64,000 nucleotides of DNA, taken from NCBI RefSeq assembly GCF_016464385.1, contig NZ_JADMLH010000005.1:334334-398333 (forward strand), given 5' to 3'. Positions 34,794 through 44,972 of this stretch are shown piece after piece; position 1 is the stretch's first letter, and the number at the start of each line of letters is the position of its first letter. Position numbers and translations under genes: made by a program. The notes beneath the pieces were generated by a model, which had not been told where the DNA came from, did no database searches, and worked only from the letters and a program-made list of their open reading frames with translations. The DNA comes from Nucisporomicrobium flavum (GTDB taxonomy: Bacteria > Actinomycetota > Actinomycetes > Mycobacteriales > Micromonosporaceae).

Positions 34794-36311
34794 CTACTCG
34801 GCGATCGTGACGATCCGGCGGCGCCGGGCGGTCACGAAGGCGACCGCGCCGGCGGCCAGCAGCAGCGCACCGCCGCCGGCGAGGAGCCCGGCCGGGGCGC
34901 CGGTGACGGGCAGCCCGCCACCCGAACCGCCCGCGGTCAGCTCGACGGCGATCTTCGCGACGTCGTTCGACTTGGTCGGGTCCTGGTCGCCGCCGTCGAC
35001 GGTGACCGAACCCGCCGCCGAGCCGGCGGTGATCCGGCCGGTGAAGGAGAAGAGCTGCTCCTCGCCCTTCTTGACGCTGTCCAGCGTGAAGCAGATGTAC
35101 TCGCGGCCGTGCACCTCACCGGGCTCCACGTCCACCGGCGCGCCGTCCGACATCGCGAAGCAGTCGTCGTCGACCCGGGTCAGGTCGATCCCCGCCGGGA
35201 TGCGCACCAGGGCGCTGGTGATCCAGCCCTGGAACGGCCCCTTCGTCGCCGCCGGGCCGTTGTTGCGCACCCCGACACGGACCGTACGGGACTCGCCGAC
35301 GGCTCCCGCGAACGTGGCACCCACCGCGGCGCTGTCCGCCTGGTTCCGCGACACCTTGATGCGGAACGTGGTCGCGTTGTCCCAGTCGTTGAGGTCGCCC
35401 TCCTCGACGGCCGCCGCGGCGGACCGCTTCTTGCCCACGGGTACGAGTTCGAGCTGCGACTTCGGGGCCGCGGCGGCGTTCTTCGCGGCCAGGTCGGCCA
35501 GGTCCAGGTCCTCGTCCGCGTTGGTGGCGAACACCGCGCCGAAGTAGTCGGCCGGGCCGGGGGCGTCGGCCGCGACCTTCACCTTGAGCGGCGTGGCGGC
35601 CGACACGGTCAGCACCTCGTCCGGCCCGAGCGGCTGGTCGAAGAAGCACGCCGTACCGTCCAGCTCCTCGACCGCCACGCAGTTGCTGTACGTGGCGGGG
35701 AAGCTGATGAACGGCGCGCCCGCGAGGATGATCGCGACGTGGTCCACGGGCCGGTTGCCGGCGTTGCGCACCACGACGGGAACCGTGGCGGACTTGCCGG
35801 GCGCCAGCTTCATGTCGTCGACCGCGCCCATCTCCAGGTCGATGCCGGCCTCGGCGCGGACCACGGTGACCTGGGCGCTGGACTGCCAGGTCGAGCCGGC
35901 GTCGCGTACGACGATCGGGAAGCTCACGCCCAGGTCCGCCAGGTCGGCGGAGGGCTGCACCTGGAACTTGAACGACTTGAAGTCGCCCGGGGCCAGGTCG
36001 CCCAGCCGGCAGGCCGAGAGGTCGGTGCACCCGTTCGGCGGGGTCACGACGACGGAGGCCGGTACCGGGTCGTCGGCGCTGCCGAAGCCGGCGACGAGGT
36101 CCTCCGCCTTGGCCCCGCCCTCGTTCACCACCACGAACTCGACGGTCTTGGTCTTGCCGTCGACGGTGACGACCCGCTCGGGGACGTACACCTCGACCTC
36201 GGGTCGTTCGTCGTCCGGGCCGGCGTGGGCGGGCAGGGCCGCACCGAACGTACCGAGCCCGATCAGGGCGAGGGGCAGGACCGACCGGCCCAGGAAACTG
36301 TGCAGACGCAT
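34794..36311 (-). CDS. LPXTG-anchored surface protein with repeated Ig-like/DUF11-type domains
   Basis: A 505-residue cell-wall protein. Residues 1-31 are a Sec signal peptide ending AHA-G. The body contains several beta-sandwich segments with the spacing seen in CARDB/DUF11 repeats (VEVYVPERVVTVDGKTKTVEF; IDLEMGAVDDMKLAPGKSAT; VGVRNNGPAATKGPF). The C-terminus has a sortase signal: LPVTG at 467-471, a hydrophobic helix, then RRRR. It should be attached to peptidoglycan by a sortase not encoded here. Ligand or role unknown. ATG 36311 is favoured over upstream frames because it begins the signal peptide. Confidence 0.85.
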   Translation of the reverse strand: MRLHSFLGRSVLPLALIGLGTFGAALPAHAGPDDERPEVEVYVPERVVTVDGKTKTVEFVVVNEGGAKAEDLVAGFGSADDPVPASVVVTPPNGCTDLSACRLGDLAPGDFKSFKFQVQPSADLADLGVSFPIVVRDAGSTWQSSAQVTVVRAEAGIDLEMGAVDDMKLAPGKSATVPVVVRNAGNRPVDHVAIILAGAPFISFPATYSNCVAVEELDGTACFFDQPLGPDEVLTVSAATPLKVKVAADAPGPADYFGAVFATNADEDLDLADLAAKNAAAAPKSQLELVPVGKKRSAAAAVEEGDLNDWDNATTFRIKVSRNQADSAAVGATFAGAVGESRTVRVGVRNNGPAATKGPFQGWITSALVRIPAGIDLTRVDDDCFAMSDGAPVDVEPGEVHGREYICFTLDSVKKGEEQLFSFTGRITAGSAAGSVTVDGGDQDPTKSNDVAKIAVELTAGGSGGGLPVTGAPAGLLAGGGALLLAAGAVAFVTARRRRIVTIAE

Positions 36312-36628
36312 GGTCACCGCTTCGATGATCAAGTGAGAAGTCCGCGCAGCGTAGGGCACGTGCGAAAGGCCGCGCCACCCGCGTCGGCGCGAAGTGGAGC
36401 AAACCCGGCGCAAGATCAGCCCACCGGCCGCTCCGGCCGCCGATCGGCCCACCACGATCAGCCCTCCGGCGCCCAGCAACCCGGCGCCCAGCGACCCAGG
36501 CACCCAGCGACCCAGGCACCCAGCGACCCTGGCGCCCGGCGGCCCGGGCACCCGAACAGCCCGGCACCCGGCTGCTTGGGGCGCCCCCGCCGGCGCGCCC
36601 CGGCGGCGGTCACCCGCGCCGTCGGCGG
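36312..36628. other. Intergenic region with 16-bp tandem repeat
   Basis: The 317 bp between mqnA (3' end) and the surface-protein gene (5' end), both on the minus strand, hold an AT-richer stretch near 36320-36345 that may be the surface-protein promoter, and a minisatellite at 36476-36554. No coding frame is supported. Confidence 0.5.
36476..36554. repeat. 16-bp minisatellite downstream of mqnA
   Basis: Two identical units GCGACCCAGGCACCCA at 36491-36506 and 36507-36522 are followed by diverged copies at 36523-36538 and 36539-36554 and preceded by a 15-bp variant. Contiguous, with no spacers. Confidence 0.85.
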
Positions 36629-38730
<2,102 letters not shown>

Positions 38731-38739
<9 letters not shown>

Positions 38740-38758
38740 ACTTCGAAAATATTCCTTC
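38731..38758. promoter_or_regulatory. 28-bp imperfect dyad at the MFS start codon
   Basis: GAAGGA (38731-38736) and TCCTTC (38753-38758) are arranged around a central TTCGAA (38742-38747) with the same centre of symmetry; 18 of 28 positions are symmetric. It lies in the 60-bp gap after the ArsR gene and covers the MFS start codon. The minus-strand GAAGGAATAT half also supplies the MFS ribosome site. Possible ArsR-type operator. Confidence 0.4.
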
Positions 38759-38799
38759 ACATATGCCCATGGCAAGCCCTTGGCTGCAAGAGCCGGGTT

Positions 38800-39372
38800 C
38801 TAGTCGATGGGGAAGGCCGCGTAATGCACGGCCACCGGTCGCGCGTCCGTGGGAGCGTCATTCATCCGCTCCCGCCGCCGGTACGGCTCCACCAGCTCCT
38901 GCACCCGCGCATTCAACGCGACCAGCTCCTCGGCCGTCATCAGCAGCATCGGACCCATCAGGGTGGCGGCGTCCCGCCAGGCCCGCGGCTCCTCGTGCTG
39001 CCGGCCGAACCACTCCCGCAACCGCGCGAAGTCCCGCGCCAGATAGACGTCGACCAGCTCCTGCTGGCTGCGGCGCGTCTCCGGCTCGTCCAGGTCCCCC
39101 TCGACGCTGAACCCGGACGTCGTACTGCGCCACAGCCGCTCCCGGCCGTCCCCGCGGCTCGGCGCCTGCTCCACGAGCCCCACCTTGGCGAGTTCCCGCA
39201 GGTGATAGCTGGTCGCACTCGGCGACAAGTCGACCAGCCCGGCACACTGGGTGGCGCTCACCGCCTCGCCCGTGCTCCCCAGATGCTCGACGATCGCGAT
39301 CCGCGCGGGATGCGCGAGCGCCCGCATGACCTTGGGATCGGTGATCCGCGCACGCACCCGCTGCTCAGCCAT
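38800..39372 (-). CDS. ArsR-like winged-helix regulator
   Basis: A 190-residue regulator. The winged helix lies at about 12-85 (RALAHPARIAIVEHLGSTGEA, then LSPSATSYHLRELAKVGLVEQ), and a helical C-terminal domain of about 90 residues replaces the metal sites of classical ArsR; no CxC metal motif is present. Genes of this type often control an adjacent MFS transporter, as here. ATG 39372; divergent from the helR-type gene across 179 bp. Confidence 0.85.
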   Translation of the reverse strand: MAEQRVRARITDPKVMRALAHPARIAIVEHLGSTGEAVSATQCAGLVDLSPSATSYHLRELAKVGLVEQAPSRGDGRERLWRSTTSGFSVEGDLDEPETRRSQQELVDVYLARDFARLREWFGRQHEEPRAWRDAATLMGPMLLMTAEELVALNARVQELVEPYRRRERMNDAPTDARPVAVHYAAFPID

Positions 39373-39551
39373 GCCCCAATGATCCCGCAGTTATTCGGTC
39401 GTGCGGGGGCGGGAGGGCGCGTACCCTGGTGGGCTCGCCCGCGGGGACCGCGCGCTCTCTCAACCGGGCACTGCCGACACCGCATCCAGCCGGAGCGCCG
39501 GGCGGCCCAGGTCAGCCGAACCACCGACACCGACGCCGAAAGGTCTCTCGG

Positions 39552-41591
39552 ATGACGCTGCCTGCCCACACCGATCTCGATGACGATCTCGCCGCGGAGC
39601 GCCGGCATCTTGCCGAGTCGCGCGCCGCCCTGGGCCGCATGCGCGGCCGGGCCGAGTCGCTGTTCTCCTCCTCCGCCGACATTGCCGGCGATGCGTTTTC
39701 CGCCGAGACCCTCGGGCGTACGCTGTCCCGCCGCGTCGCCGAGCTGGCGGACGACCCCACCACTCCCCTCTTCTTCGGCAAGCTGGACGTTGCCGAGGCG
39801 GCGTACCACATCGGGCGCCGGCATGTGACCGACGACGCCGGGGAGCCGATGGTGCTCGACTGGCGGGCGCCGCTGTCGCAGTCGTTCTACCGGGCCAGCG
39901 TGCGAGATCCACAGGGGGTGTCGACGCGGCGGCGGTTCGGGTTCGTGAAGGGCGAGCTGACCAGCTTCGAGGACGAGCACCTGGACCGGGGCGAGGAGCT
40001 CGGCACGAAGAGCCGCATCCTGACGGCGGAGATCGAGCGTCCGCGCGTCGGGCCCATGCGCGACATCGTCGCGACGATCCAACCCGAGCAGGATGAACTG
40101 GTACGCGCCGAGCTGGAGGATTCCATCTGCGTGCAGGGTGCGCCGGGTACGGGAAAGACGGCGGTGGGCCTGCACCGGGCCGCCTATCTGCTGTACGTGC
40201 ACCGCGAACGGCTGCGGCGCTCCGGGGTGCTGATCGTCGGCCCGAACTCCGCGTTCCTCTCGTACATCTCTGCTGTGCTGCCGGCGCTGGGCGAGGTGGA
40301 GGTTCAGCAGTCCACGGTGGACGATCTGATCGCCCGCGTACCCGTGAAAAGCCGGGACAGCGAGGCGGCCACCATGCTGAAGCACGACGCGCGGATGGCC
40401 GACGTGCTGCGCCGGGCGCTGTGGAGTCACCTGTCGAAGCCGACCGAGCCGATCATGGTGTCCGACGGCTCGTACCGGTGGCGCATCGACACCGAGCCTC
40501 TGCGCCGGATCGTCGACGAGGCCCGGCGGGAGGGGTTGCCCTACTCGGTGGGCCGGGAACGGGTACGCGCCCGGGTCGTCGGGTTGCTGCAACGGCAGTC
40601 GGAATACCGTACGGGCAACTCGCCGGGCGACGGGTGGCTGCGGAGGATGGCGAAGGTCGCGCCGGTACGGGACTTCCTGGACAAGGCGTGGCCGGCGCTG
40701 ACGTCCGAGGCGCTGGTGGTCGCGGTGCTGACCGACGCCACGCTGCTGGCCGCCGCGGCGGAGGGCATCCTGACGGCCGAGGAGCAGGCCGAGCTGCTGT
40801 GGCCGAAGGCGCCCAAGACCCCGAAGTCGGCGCGCTTCAGCGCCGGGGACATGCTGCTGCTGGACGAGGCGGCGGGGCTGCTCGAACGCGAGACGAGCTT
40901 CGGGCATGTGGTCGTCGACGAGGCGCAGGACCTGTCGCCCATGCAGGCGCGGGCGATCGCGCGGCGCAGTGAGCACGGTTCGATCACGCTGCTCGGCGAC
41001 CTCGCGCAGGGTACGGCGCCCTGGGCGGCAGCGCAGTGGAAGGACACCCTCGCGCACCTCGGCAAGCCGGATGCCGCCGTGGTGCCGCTGACCGTCGGTT
41101 TCCGCGTACCCGCTGCTGTGGTGGCTCTGGCGAACCGCCTGCTCCCGGCCCTCGGGGTGGACGTGCCGGAGGCCGTCTCCCTGCGTCGCGACGGCGACCT
41201 GGCCATCGTCGGGCTCACGGACCCGGCGGAGCTGGACGCGGCGACGCTGGTCGAGGTCACGGCGGCGCTGGAGCATGAGGGCTCGGTCGCGGTCATCGCG
41301 GCGGACGCGGCGGTCGACCGGCTGCGCGCGCACCTCGCGGCGGCGGGTCTGCAGGCCGCGACCCCCGACGACGTCGAGTCGGAGGCACGCGTCACGGTCG
41401 TGCCGGCCACGGTCGTCAAGGGCCTCGAGTACGACCATGTCGTCGTCGTCGAGCCGGCCGAGATCGTCGCCGCCGAACCGCGCGGCCTGCACCGGCTGTA
41501 CGTGGTCCTGACCCGCGCGGTGTCCCGCCTCTCGGTGGTCCACGCCGCCCCGCTGCCGGAGCCGCTGGCCGGCCCCGCTCTCCCGGTCTAG
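39552..41591 (+). CDS. helR: RNA polymerase recycling ATPase of the HelD/HelR family
   Basis: A 679-residue UvrD/Rep-like superfamily 1 ATPase. An N-terminal coiled-coil arm (about 1-60, DDDLAAERRHLAESRAALGR) would enter the polymerase secondary channel; Walker A GAPGTGKTAVGL is at about 196-207 and Walker B VVVDEAQDLSP at about 454-464, with C-terminal LYVVLTRAVSRL motif VI. Actinobacterial HelR/HelD removes stalled polymerase from DNA and in Streptomyces and mycobacteria contributes to rifamycin tolerance. I see no rifamycin-associated element in the 179 bp upstream. ATG 39552 starts at the coiled coil. Its stop overlaps that of the convergent gene by 3 nt (CTAG). Confidence 0.85.
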   Translation: MTLPAHTDLDDDLAAERRHLAESRAALGRMRGRAESLFSSSADIAGDAFSAETLGRTLSRRVAELADDPTTPLFFGKLDVAEAAYHIGRRHVTDDAGEPMVLDWRAPLSQSFYRASVRDPQGVSTRRRFGFVKGELTSFEDEHLDRGEELGTKSRILTAEIERPRVGPMRDIVATIQPEQDELVRAELEDSICVQGAPGTGKTAVGLHRAAYLLYVHRERLRRSGVLIVGPNSAFLSYISAVLPALGEVEVQQSTVDDLIARVPVKSRDSEAATMLKHDARMADVLRRALWSHLSKPTEPIMVSDGSYRWRIDTEPLRRIVDEARREGLPYSVGRERVRARVVGLLQRQSEYRTGNSPGDGWLRRMAKVAPVRDFLDKAWPALTSEALVVAVLTDATLLAAAAEGILTAEEQAELLWPKAPKTPKSARFSAGDMLLLDEAAGLLERETSFGHVVVDEAQDLSPMQARAIARRSEHGSITLLGDLAQGTAPWAAAQWKDTLAHLGKPDAAVVPLTVGFRVPAAVVALANRLLPALGVDVPEAVSLRRDGDLAIVGLTDPAELDAATLVEVTAALEHEGSVAVIAADAAVDRLRAHLAAAGLQAATPDDVESEARVTVVPATVVKGLEYDHVVVVEPAEIVAAEPRGLHRLYVVLTRAVSRLSVVHAAPLPEPLAGPALPV

Positions 41592-42706
41592 AGCGGAGCC
41601 AGCAGGAGGTGGGTGCCGGCCGTCCTCGCTCCTGCGCGCACCTCGAACAATCCGTCGCCGATCAGCACCGAGTCACGGTCGATCTGGGCGCGCCAGTCGT
41701 CGGGCCAGCGGGTGGCCGGCGACCATCGGACGCCCTCGAGGTCCACGCCGACGAGGTTGACGCTCCTGAGGTCGGCGCCGCGCAGGTCGTTCACCGCTTC
41801 CCGCAGGGCTTCGGCGCTCTCGTCGTCCAGCCGGTCGAGGTTGAGCCGTCCGATCCGCAGGAACATCCGGGCGATGTCCCGGGCGAGGGCCTCCCTGACC
41901 TCCTGGGCGGCGGCCCGGGCGACCACGACCGAGTCGGCGAGGCGACGAAGGTGCGCGCGGTCGCCGGCGCGGTCGATCTCCGCGTAGGCGGGGCGGTCGG
42001 GGCGGACCGGGCGGCCCCGCTCGAGGTCGCGGCTCAGGTCGCCGGTCAGGACGTGGTCGAGGCCGAGGCTCTGGTCCAGGCACCGGGCGCTGGTACGGGC
42101 GTCGGCGAGTCCGCGGGCGAGGTTCCGGTCCCGCAGGGACGAGGCGAGGTCGATCGCCGAGTCGATGGCGAGGTCGACGGCGCGGACGAGGTTCCGGGCC
42201 GCGGTGAGGCCGGTGGCCAGTTCGGCCGCGAGACCACGGACGCGGTCGCGAGCGGCGGCCGGCCCGGAACAGGCGCTCAGGGCGAGGTCCGGTGTGCCGG
42301 CGGCGGGGAGCTCGATGACCGCGGCGGCGTCACCCACCTCGTCGAGGGTCCGGATGACGTCCAGGGCGTCGGCGAAGTCGAGGACAAGCTTGCGGGCCAG
42401 CAACTTCATCGTCGGACGGCGGCCCAGGTGGGCGATGACGTCGTCCGGCGCCAGGACGGCGACGGGCCGCCGCGGGTGTGCCGACCGGAAGTCCTCCCGG
42501 CCGATCTCGACCAGCTCGAGCACCTCGGCCCGGCTCGCGCGCAGCCGTTGCAGCGGCTCGGTGCCGGTCGCTTCGTGGACGCGGGCCACGGCTCGATCGA
42601 GGTAGCGGTCGACATCCTCGGCGTCCATCGCGGGGAAGGACTCACCGAGGAGCCGCTCACCCAGCTGACGGAAGCTGCCCGGAGCCCGGACCAGGTCAGC
42701 GCTCAT
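41588..42706 (-). CDS. Uncharacterised protein with LRD-rich helices and a pentapeptide-like C-terminus
   Basis: A 372-residue soluble protein of unknown function. Residues about 150-240 are a Leu/Arg/Asp/Ala-rich helical region (LVRAVDLAIDSAIDLASSLRD; LGLDHVLTGDLSRDLERG). The C-terminal part (about 305-345) contains DLRGADLRSVNLVGVDLEGV followed by RWSPATRWPDDW, a short pentapeptide-repeat block with the terminal motif often found in actinobacterial NACHT-type proteins, though no NTPase domain is present here. It is the last gene of a three-gene unit: its ATG overlaps the previous stop (ATGA), and its own stop overlaps helR. Confidence 0.7.
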   Translation of the reverse strand: MSADLVRAPGSFRQLGERLLGESFPAMDAEDVDRYLDRAVARVHEATGTEPLQRLRASRAEVLELVEIGREDFRSAHPRRPVAVLAPDDVIAHLGRRPTMKLLARKLVLDFADALDVIRTLDEVGDAAAVIELPAAGTPDLALSACSGPAAARDRVRGLAAELATGLTAARNLVRAVDLAIDSAIDLASSLRDRNLARGLADARTSARCLDQSLGLDHVLTGDLSRDLERGRPVRPDRPAYAEIDRAGDRAHLRRLADSVVVARAAAQEVREALARDIARMFLRIGRLNLDRLDDESAEALREAVNDLRGADLRSVNLVGVDLEGVRWSPATRWPDDWRAQIDRDSVLIGDGLFEVRAGARTAGTHLLLAPL

Positions 42707-43047
42707 CGGTCTCCCCCTGTCCGATCGTCGGCGTCCAGCTTGCACATCGGGCACCACGGCCACAGCTCGTCGTCCACGAGGAACGCCGCGGCCGCCTCGA
42801 CGGCCTGCCTGATCGCGACCCCGCCGCTGGCGCGCGGGTGGACGGCGTCGGTGTCCAGCACGAGGGCGACGAAGTTCTCCCAGTCCCGCTCGGCCCGCTC
42901 CCAGTCGTCGAGGTGCAGGTCGACGAAGCCGCACGCGAAGGTGGCGGGCACGGCGTACCCGCACTGTTCGTAGACGAGGTCCTTGAGCGGCGGGATCGTC
43001 ACCCGCAGCCTCGTCATCCGGGGTGACGCGGTCTCCTGCTCGCTCAT
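42703..43047 (-). CDS. Small uncharacterised protein, middle gene of a three-gene unit
   Basis: A 114-residue soluble, acidic protein of unknown function. It has a central helix-rich part (LDDWERAERDWENFVALVLD; IRQAVEAAAAFLVDDEL) and ends with WPWCPMCKLDADD, where a single C-x2-C could bind metal only together with other cysteines (C29, C39 are available). It overlaps its upstream and downstream neighbours by 4 nt each (ATGA), so the three proteins are probably made together. Confidence 0.7.
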   Translation of the reverse strand: MSEQETASPRMTRLRVTIPPLKDLVYEQCGYAVPATFACGFVDLHLDDWERAERDWENFVALVLDTDAVHPRASGGVAIRQAVEAAAAFLVDDELWPWCPMCKLDADDRTGGDR

Positions 43048-43451
43048 GCCGGCTCATTCCTCGACAACGCCTCGCGGATCGATCGCTGCCGGCGACCGCT
43101 GATCGCGACGCTGACGACAGCTCCGGCGACCGCACCGAAGACCGCGGGCGCGGCCAGCCACCCGCACACGGACAGGAACCAGGCCAGCGCCGGCACCGGG
43201 ACCTCCCGGTCACCGGGCGAGGTGATGCCGATGGTGACGTCGTACGTGGTCTTCCACCCGATCACCACGCCGTTGACCACGTAGAGCACGGCGAACACCA
43301 CGAGCAGCGGCGTTCCCCGTACCAGCAGCCAGTGCCGGACCCCGGTGTACGCGCCCAGCGCCCGCAGCCGGCGGCGCATCCGATCCCGCAGCCGGTCATG
43401 GGGCGGGGGCCGGCCCGGCACCCGTACGCCTGTGGGGCGCGGCGACACCAT
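43044..43451 (-). CDS. DUF6313-like two-helix membrane protein
   Basis: A 135-residue membrane protein. After a basic Arg/Pro-rich cytoplasmic segment (1-45) come two hydrophobic helices, about 47-67 (TPLLVVFAVLYVVNGVVIGW) and 88-117 (ALAWFLSVCGWLAAPAVFGA), then a basic tail. It resembles DUF6313 proteins of Streptomyces; function unknown. First gene of the three-gene unit that ends against helR. Confidence 0.7.
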   Translation of the reverse strand: MVSPRPTGVRVPGRPPPHDRLRDRMRRRLRALGAYTGVRHWLLVRGTPLLVVFAVLYVVNGVVIGWKTTYDVTIGITSPGDREVPVPALAWFLSVCGWLAAPAVFGAVAGAVVSVAISGRRQRSIREALSRNEPA

Positions 43452-43500
43452 GCTGACACCGTACCCGCCGATATGACCGCAAAGGGGGCGTTCCGCGGAG

Positions 43501-43923
43501 CTAGAGGGGCTTCACCCAGCGCGACCATTCGTCCTGGCGGCGATACCCGTGGGCGGCCCAGACGGCGTGCGCGCCCTCGTTGTCGTCGAGCACCATCGCG
43601 TCGGCCCGGGTTCCGCCGAGCGCCCGGAACCGCTCCTCCGCCGCCGCGATCAGCGCCCGGCCGATCCCGGCACGCCGGCGCGAGGGGGCGACCGCCAGCC
43701 GGTACAGGTGGCAGCGCCAGCCGTCCCAGCCGGCGATGACCGTACCGACGAGCTCGTCGCCGTCGACGGCGACGAGCAGCGCGCCGGGGTCGCGCAGGTG
43801 CAGCGCGGCGAGCGCGGCCGGGGAGTCCGCGGGACGGGCGGCATTCTCGGCGGCGGTCAGCCAGAAGCCCAGGACGGCACCGAGCTCCCGCGCCTCGGCC
43901 GCCCGTACAACAAGATCACCCAC
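43501..43923 (-). CDS. GNAT-family N-acetyltransferase
   Basis: A 140-residue acetyl-CoA-dependent acetyltransferase with a single GNAT domain. The acetyl-CoA pyrophosphate loop is RRRAGIGRALIAAAEERFRA (about 85-104), preceded by strand CHLYRLAVAPS, and the last strand HAVWAAHGYRRQ is also typical. Substrate unknown. Starts with GTG 43923. On the minus strand TAGGAT ends 6 nt before this GTG, so the transcript could be leaderless. Divergent from an ABC exporter operon. Confidence 0.85.
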   Translation of the reverse strand: MGDLVVRAAEARELGAVLGFWLTAAENAARPADSPAALAALHLRDPGALLVAVDGDELVGTVIAGWDGWRCHLYRLAVAPSRRRAGIGRALIAAAEERFRALGGTRADAMVLDDNEGAHAVWAAHGYRRQDEWSRWVKPL

Positions 43924-43945
43924 GCGCTGATCCTAAAGGCTGTCA

Positions 43946-43988
43946 ACTTTGCGCCGTAGAGTTCTTTGACTTTGTGCGGTAAAGTTCT
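43946..43988. promoter_or_regulatory. Two direct-repeat operators in a divergent promoter
   Basis: A 20-bp element occurs twice, at 43946-43965 and 43969-43988, 23 bp apart. Each is itself a dyad: ACTTT-N7-AGAGT in the first and ACTTT-N7-AAAGT (perfect) in the second. The second copy contains TAAAGT (43980-43985), a likely -10 element placing transcription start at the GTG of the downstream gene. The winged-helix regulator encoded in the operon is the obvious candidate to bind. Confidence 0.65.
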
Positions 43989-43992
43989 CTCC

Positions 43993-44649
43993 GTGAACGA
44001 GGATGACGAAGCACCCCTGGACCCGGCCGAATCTCTCCGCGTCATCGAGCGCGAGCGCAGCGCGACGGCGCGCCGCATCATCCCGGACCCCCGGCTGCTC
44101 CTCTGGCCGTGGGGCATCGCCTGGCTGGTCGGCTTCACCGTCTACTTCCTCCGGTTCGGGCCGGGCGGCCGGGTCATCGTCGACATGCCGGAGTGGCTGC
44201 CGCTCGTCCTCCTGCTCGTGCTGATCTTCATCGCGGGGACGATCACGGGTTTCGTCGGCGGCCGGGCGGCCCGTCAGGTCTCCGGGCCGACCTCCCGCCA
44301 GGGCAGGATGTACGGCTGGACCTGGGGTCTCGCCTTCTCCGGCATGATCACGGTGCTCAGCCGCATCAGCGAGCTGCTGCCCACCGCCCAGGCCACCCTG
44401 CTGTGGACGGGCACGATGACCGCCCTGACCGGCGCGCTGCACATGGCCGGCGGCGCCATCTGGAACGACCGCACGATGTTCCGCCTCGGCGCATGGCTGA
44501 GCGTCGTCAACGTGGTCGGCGTCGTCCTCGGCCCCGGCTGGCACGCCCTCGTGGTGGCGGTCGCCGGCGGTGGCGGGATGCTCGTCGCCGGGCTGATCTC
44601 CTGGCTCCGGCTGACGCACGTGGGCGACGGCGAGCGTGCCCGGCCATGA
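43993..44649 (+). CDS. Six-helix membrane protein of the ABC operon
   Basis: A 218-residue integral membrane protein with about five or six helices after an acidic N-terminus that includes a RVIERERSATARRIIPDPR segment. I do not recognise a functional family beyond this arrangement, which recurs beside small winged-helix regulators and ABC-2 exporters in actinobacteria. GTG 43993 is the start; no Shine-Dalgarno sequence precedes it and it lies 7 nt after a -10-like TAAAGT, so it may be translated from a leaderless message. Its stop overlaps the regulator start (ATGA). Confidence 0.7.
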   Translation: MNEDDEAPLDPAESLRVIERERSATARRIIPDPRLLLWPWGIAWLVGFTVYFLRFGPGGRVIVDMPEWLPLVLLLVLIFIAGTITGFVGGRAARQVSGPTSRQGRMYGWTWGLAFSGMITVLSRISELLPTAQATLLWTGTMTALTGALHMAGGAIWNDRTMFRLGAWLSVVNVVGVVLGPGWHALVVAVAGGGGMLVAGLISWLRLTHVGDGERARP

Positions 44650-44972
44650 CCGATGACGCCGTACCGGAGCTCGACCCGGTCATCCACGCCCAGGCGCGCC
44701 TCCGCGTGGTCTCCTCGCTCTCCACGCTGCGCGAGGGCGACAGCATCGCCTTCCCCCGGCTGCAGGACATCCTGCGCATGACCCCCGGCAACCTCTCCGT
44801 GCACCTGCGCAAGCTCGAGGACGCGGGCTACGTCGAGGTCGTCAAGACCCATCAGGGCCGCACCCCGGCCACCCTGGTCAGCCTCACCCGCCGCGGCCGG
44901 CTGGCCTTCGAGGACTACACCACCGCCGTACGCGCCCTGCTGAACGGCGGCGCCGGAACGGAGCAGTCATGA
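44646..44972 (+). CDS. Winged-helix transcriptional regulator
   Basis: A 108-residue single-domain regulator of the DUF/PF13601-like winged-helix group. The DNA-binding part includes LRVVSSLSTLREGD, LQDILRMTPGNLSVHLRKLE and the wing HQGRTPATLVSLTRRGR. Such proteins repress their own exporter operon. It overlaps both neighbours by 4 nt, so it is co-translated with the membrane protein and the ABC ATPase. The two dyad elements at 43946-43988 are its probable operators. Confidence 0.85.
   Translation: MTDDAVPELDPVIHAQARLRVVSSLSTLREGDSIAFPRLQDILRMTPGNLSVHLRKLEDAGYVEVVKTHQGRTPATLVSLTRRGRLAFEDYTTAVRALLNGGAGTEQS

Noticed and set aside
36476-36554. Possible CRISPR array (here and at 53701-53780)
   Set aside because: Repeats are 16 bp and contiguous with no unique spacers, and no cas genes are present. 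They are minisatellites.
39373-39551. Rifamycin-associated element (RAE) upstream of helR
   Set aside because: I looked for the long inverted repeat with GGGGCTTGC/GCAAGCCCC arms described in Streptomyces and did not find it in this gap.
41588-43451. Three-gene unit as a toxin-antitoxin or established defence system
   Set aside because: No toxin, nuclease, NTPase or antitoxin motif is visible in the three proteins. It is kept as an unknown unit, not assigned to any known system.
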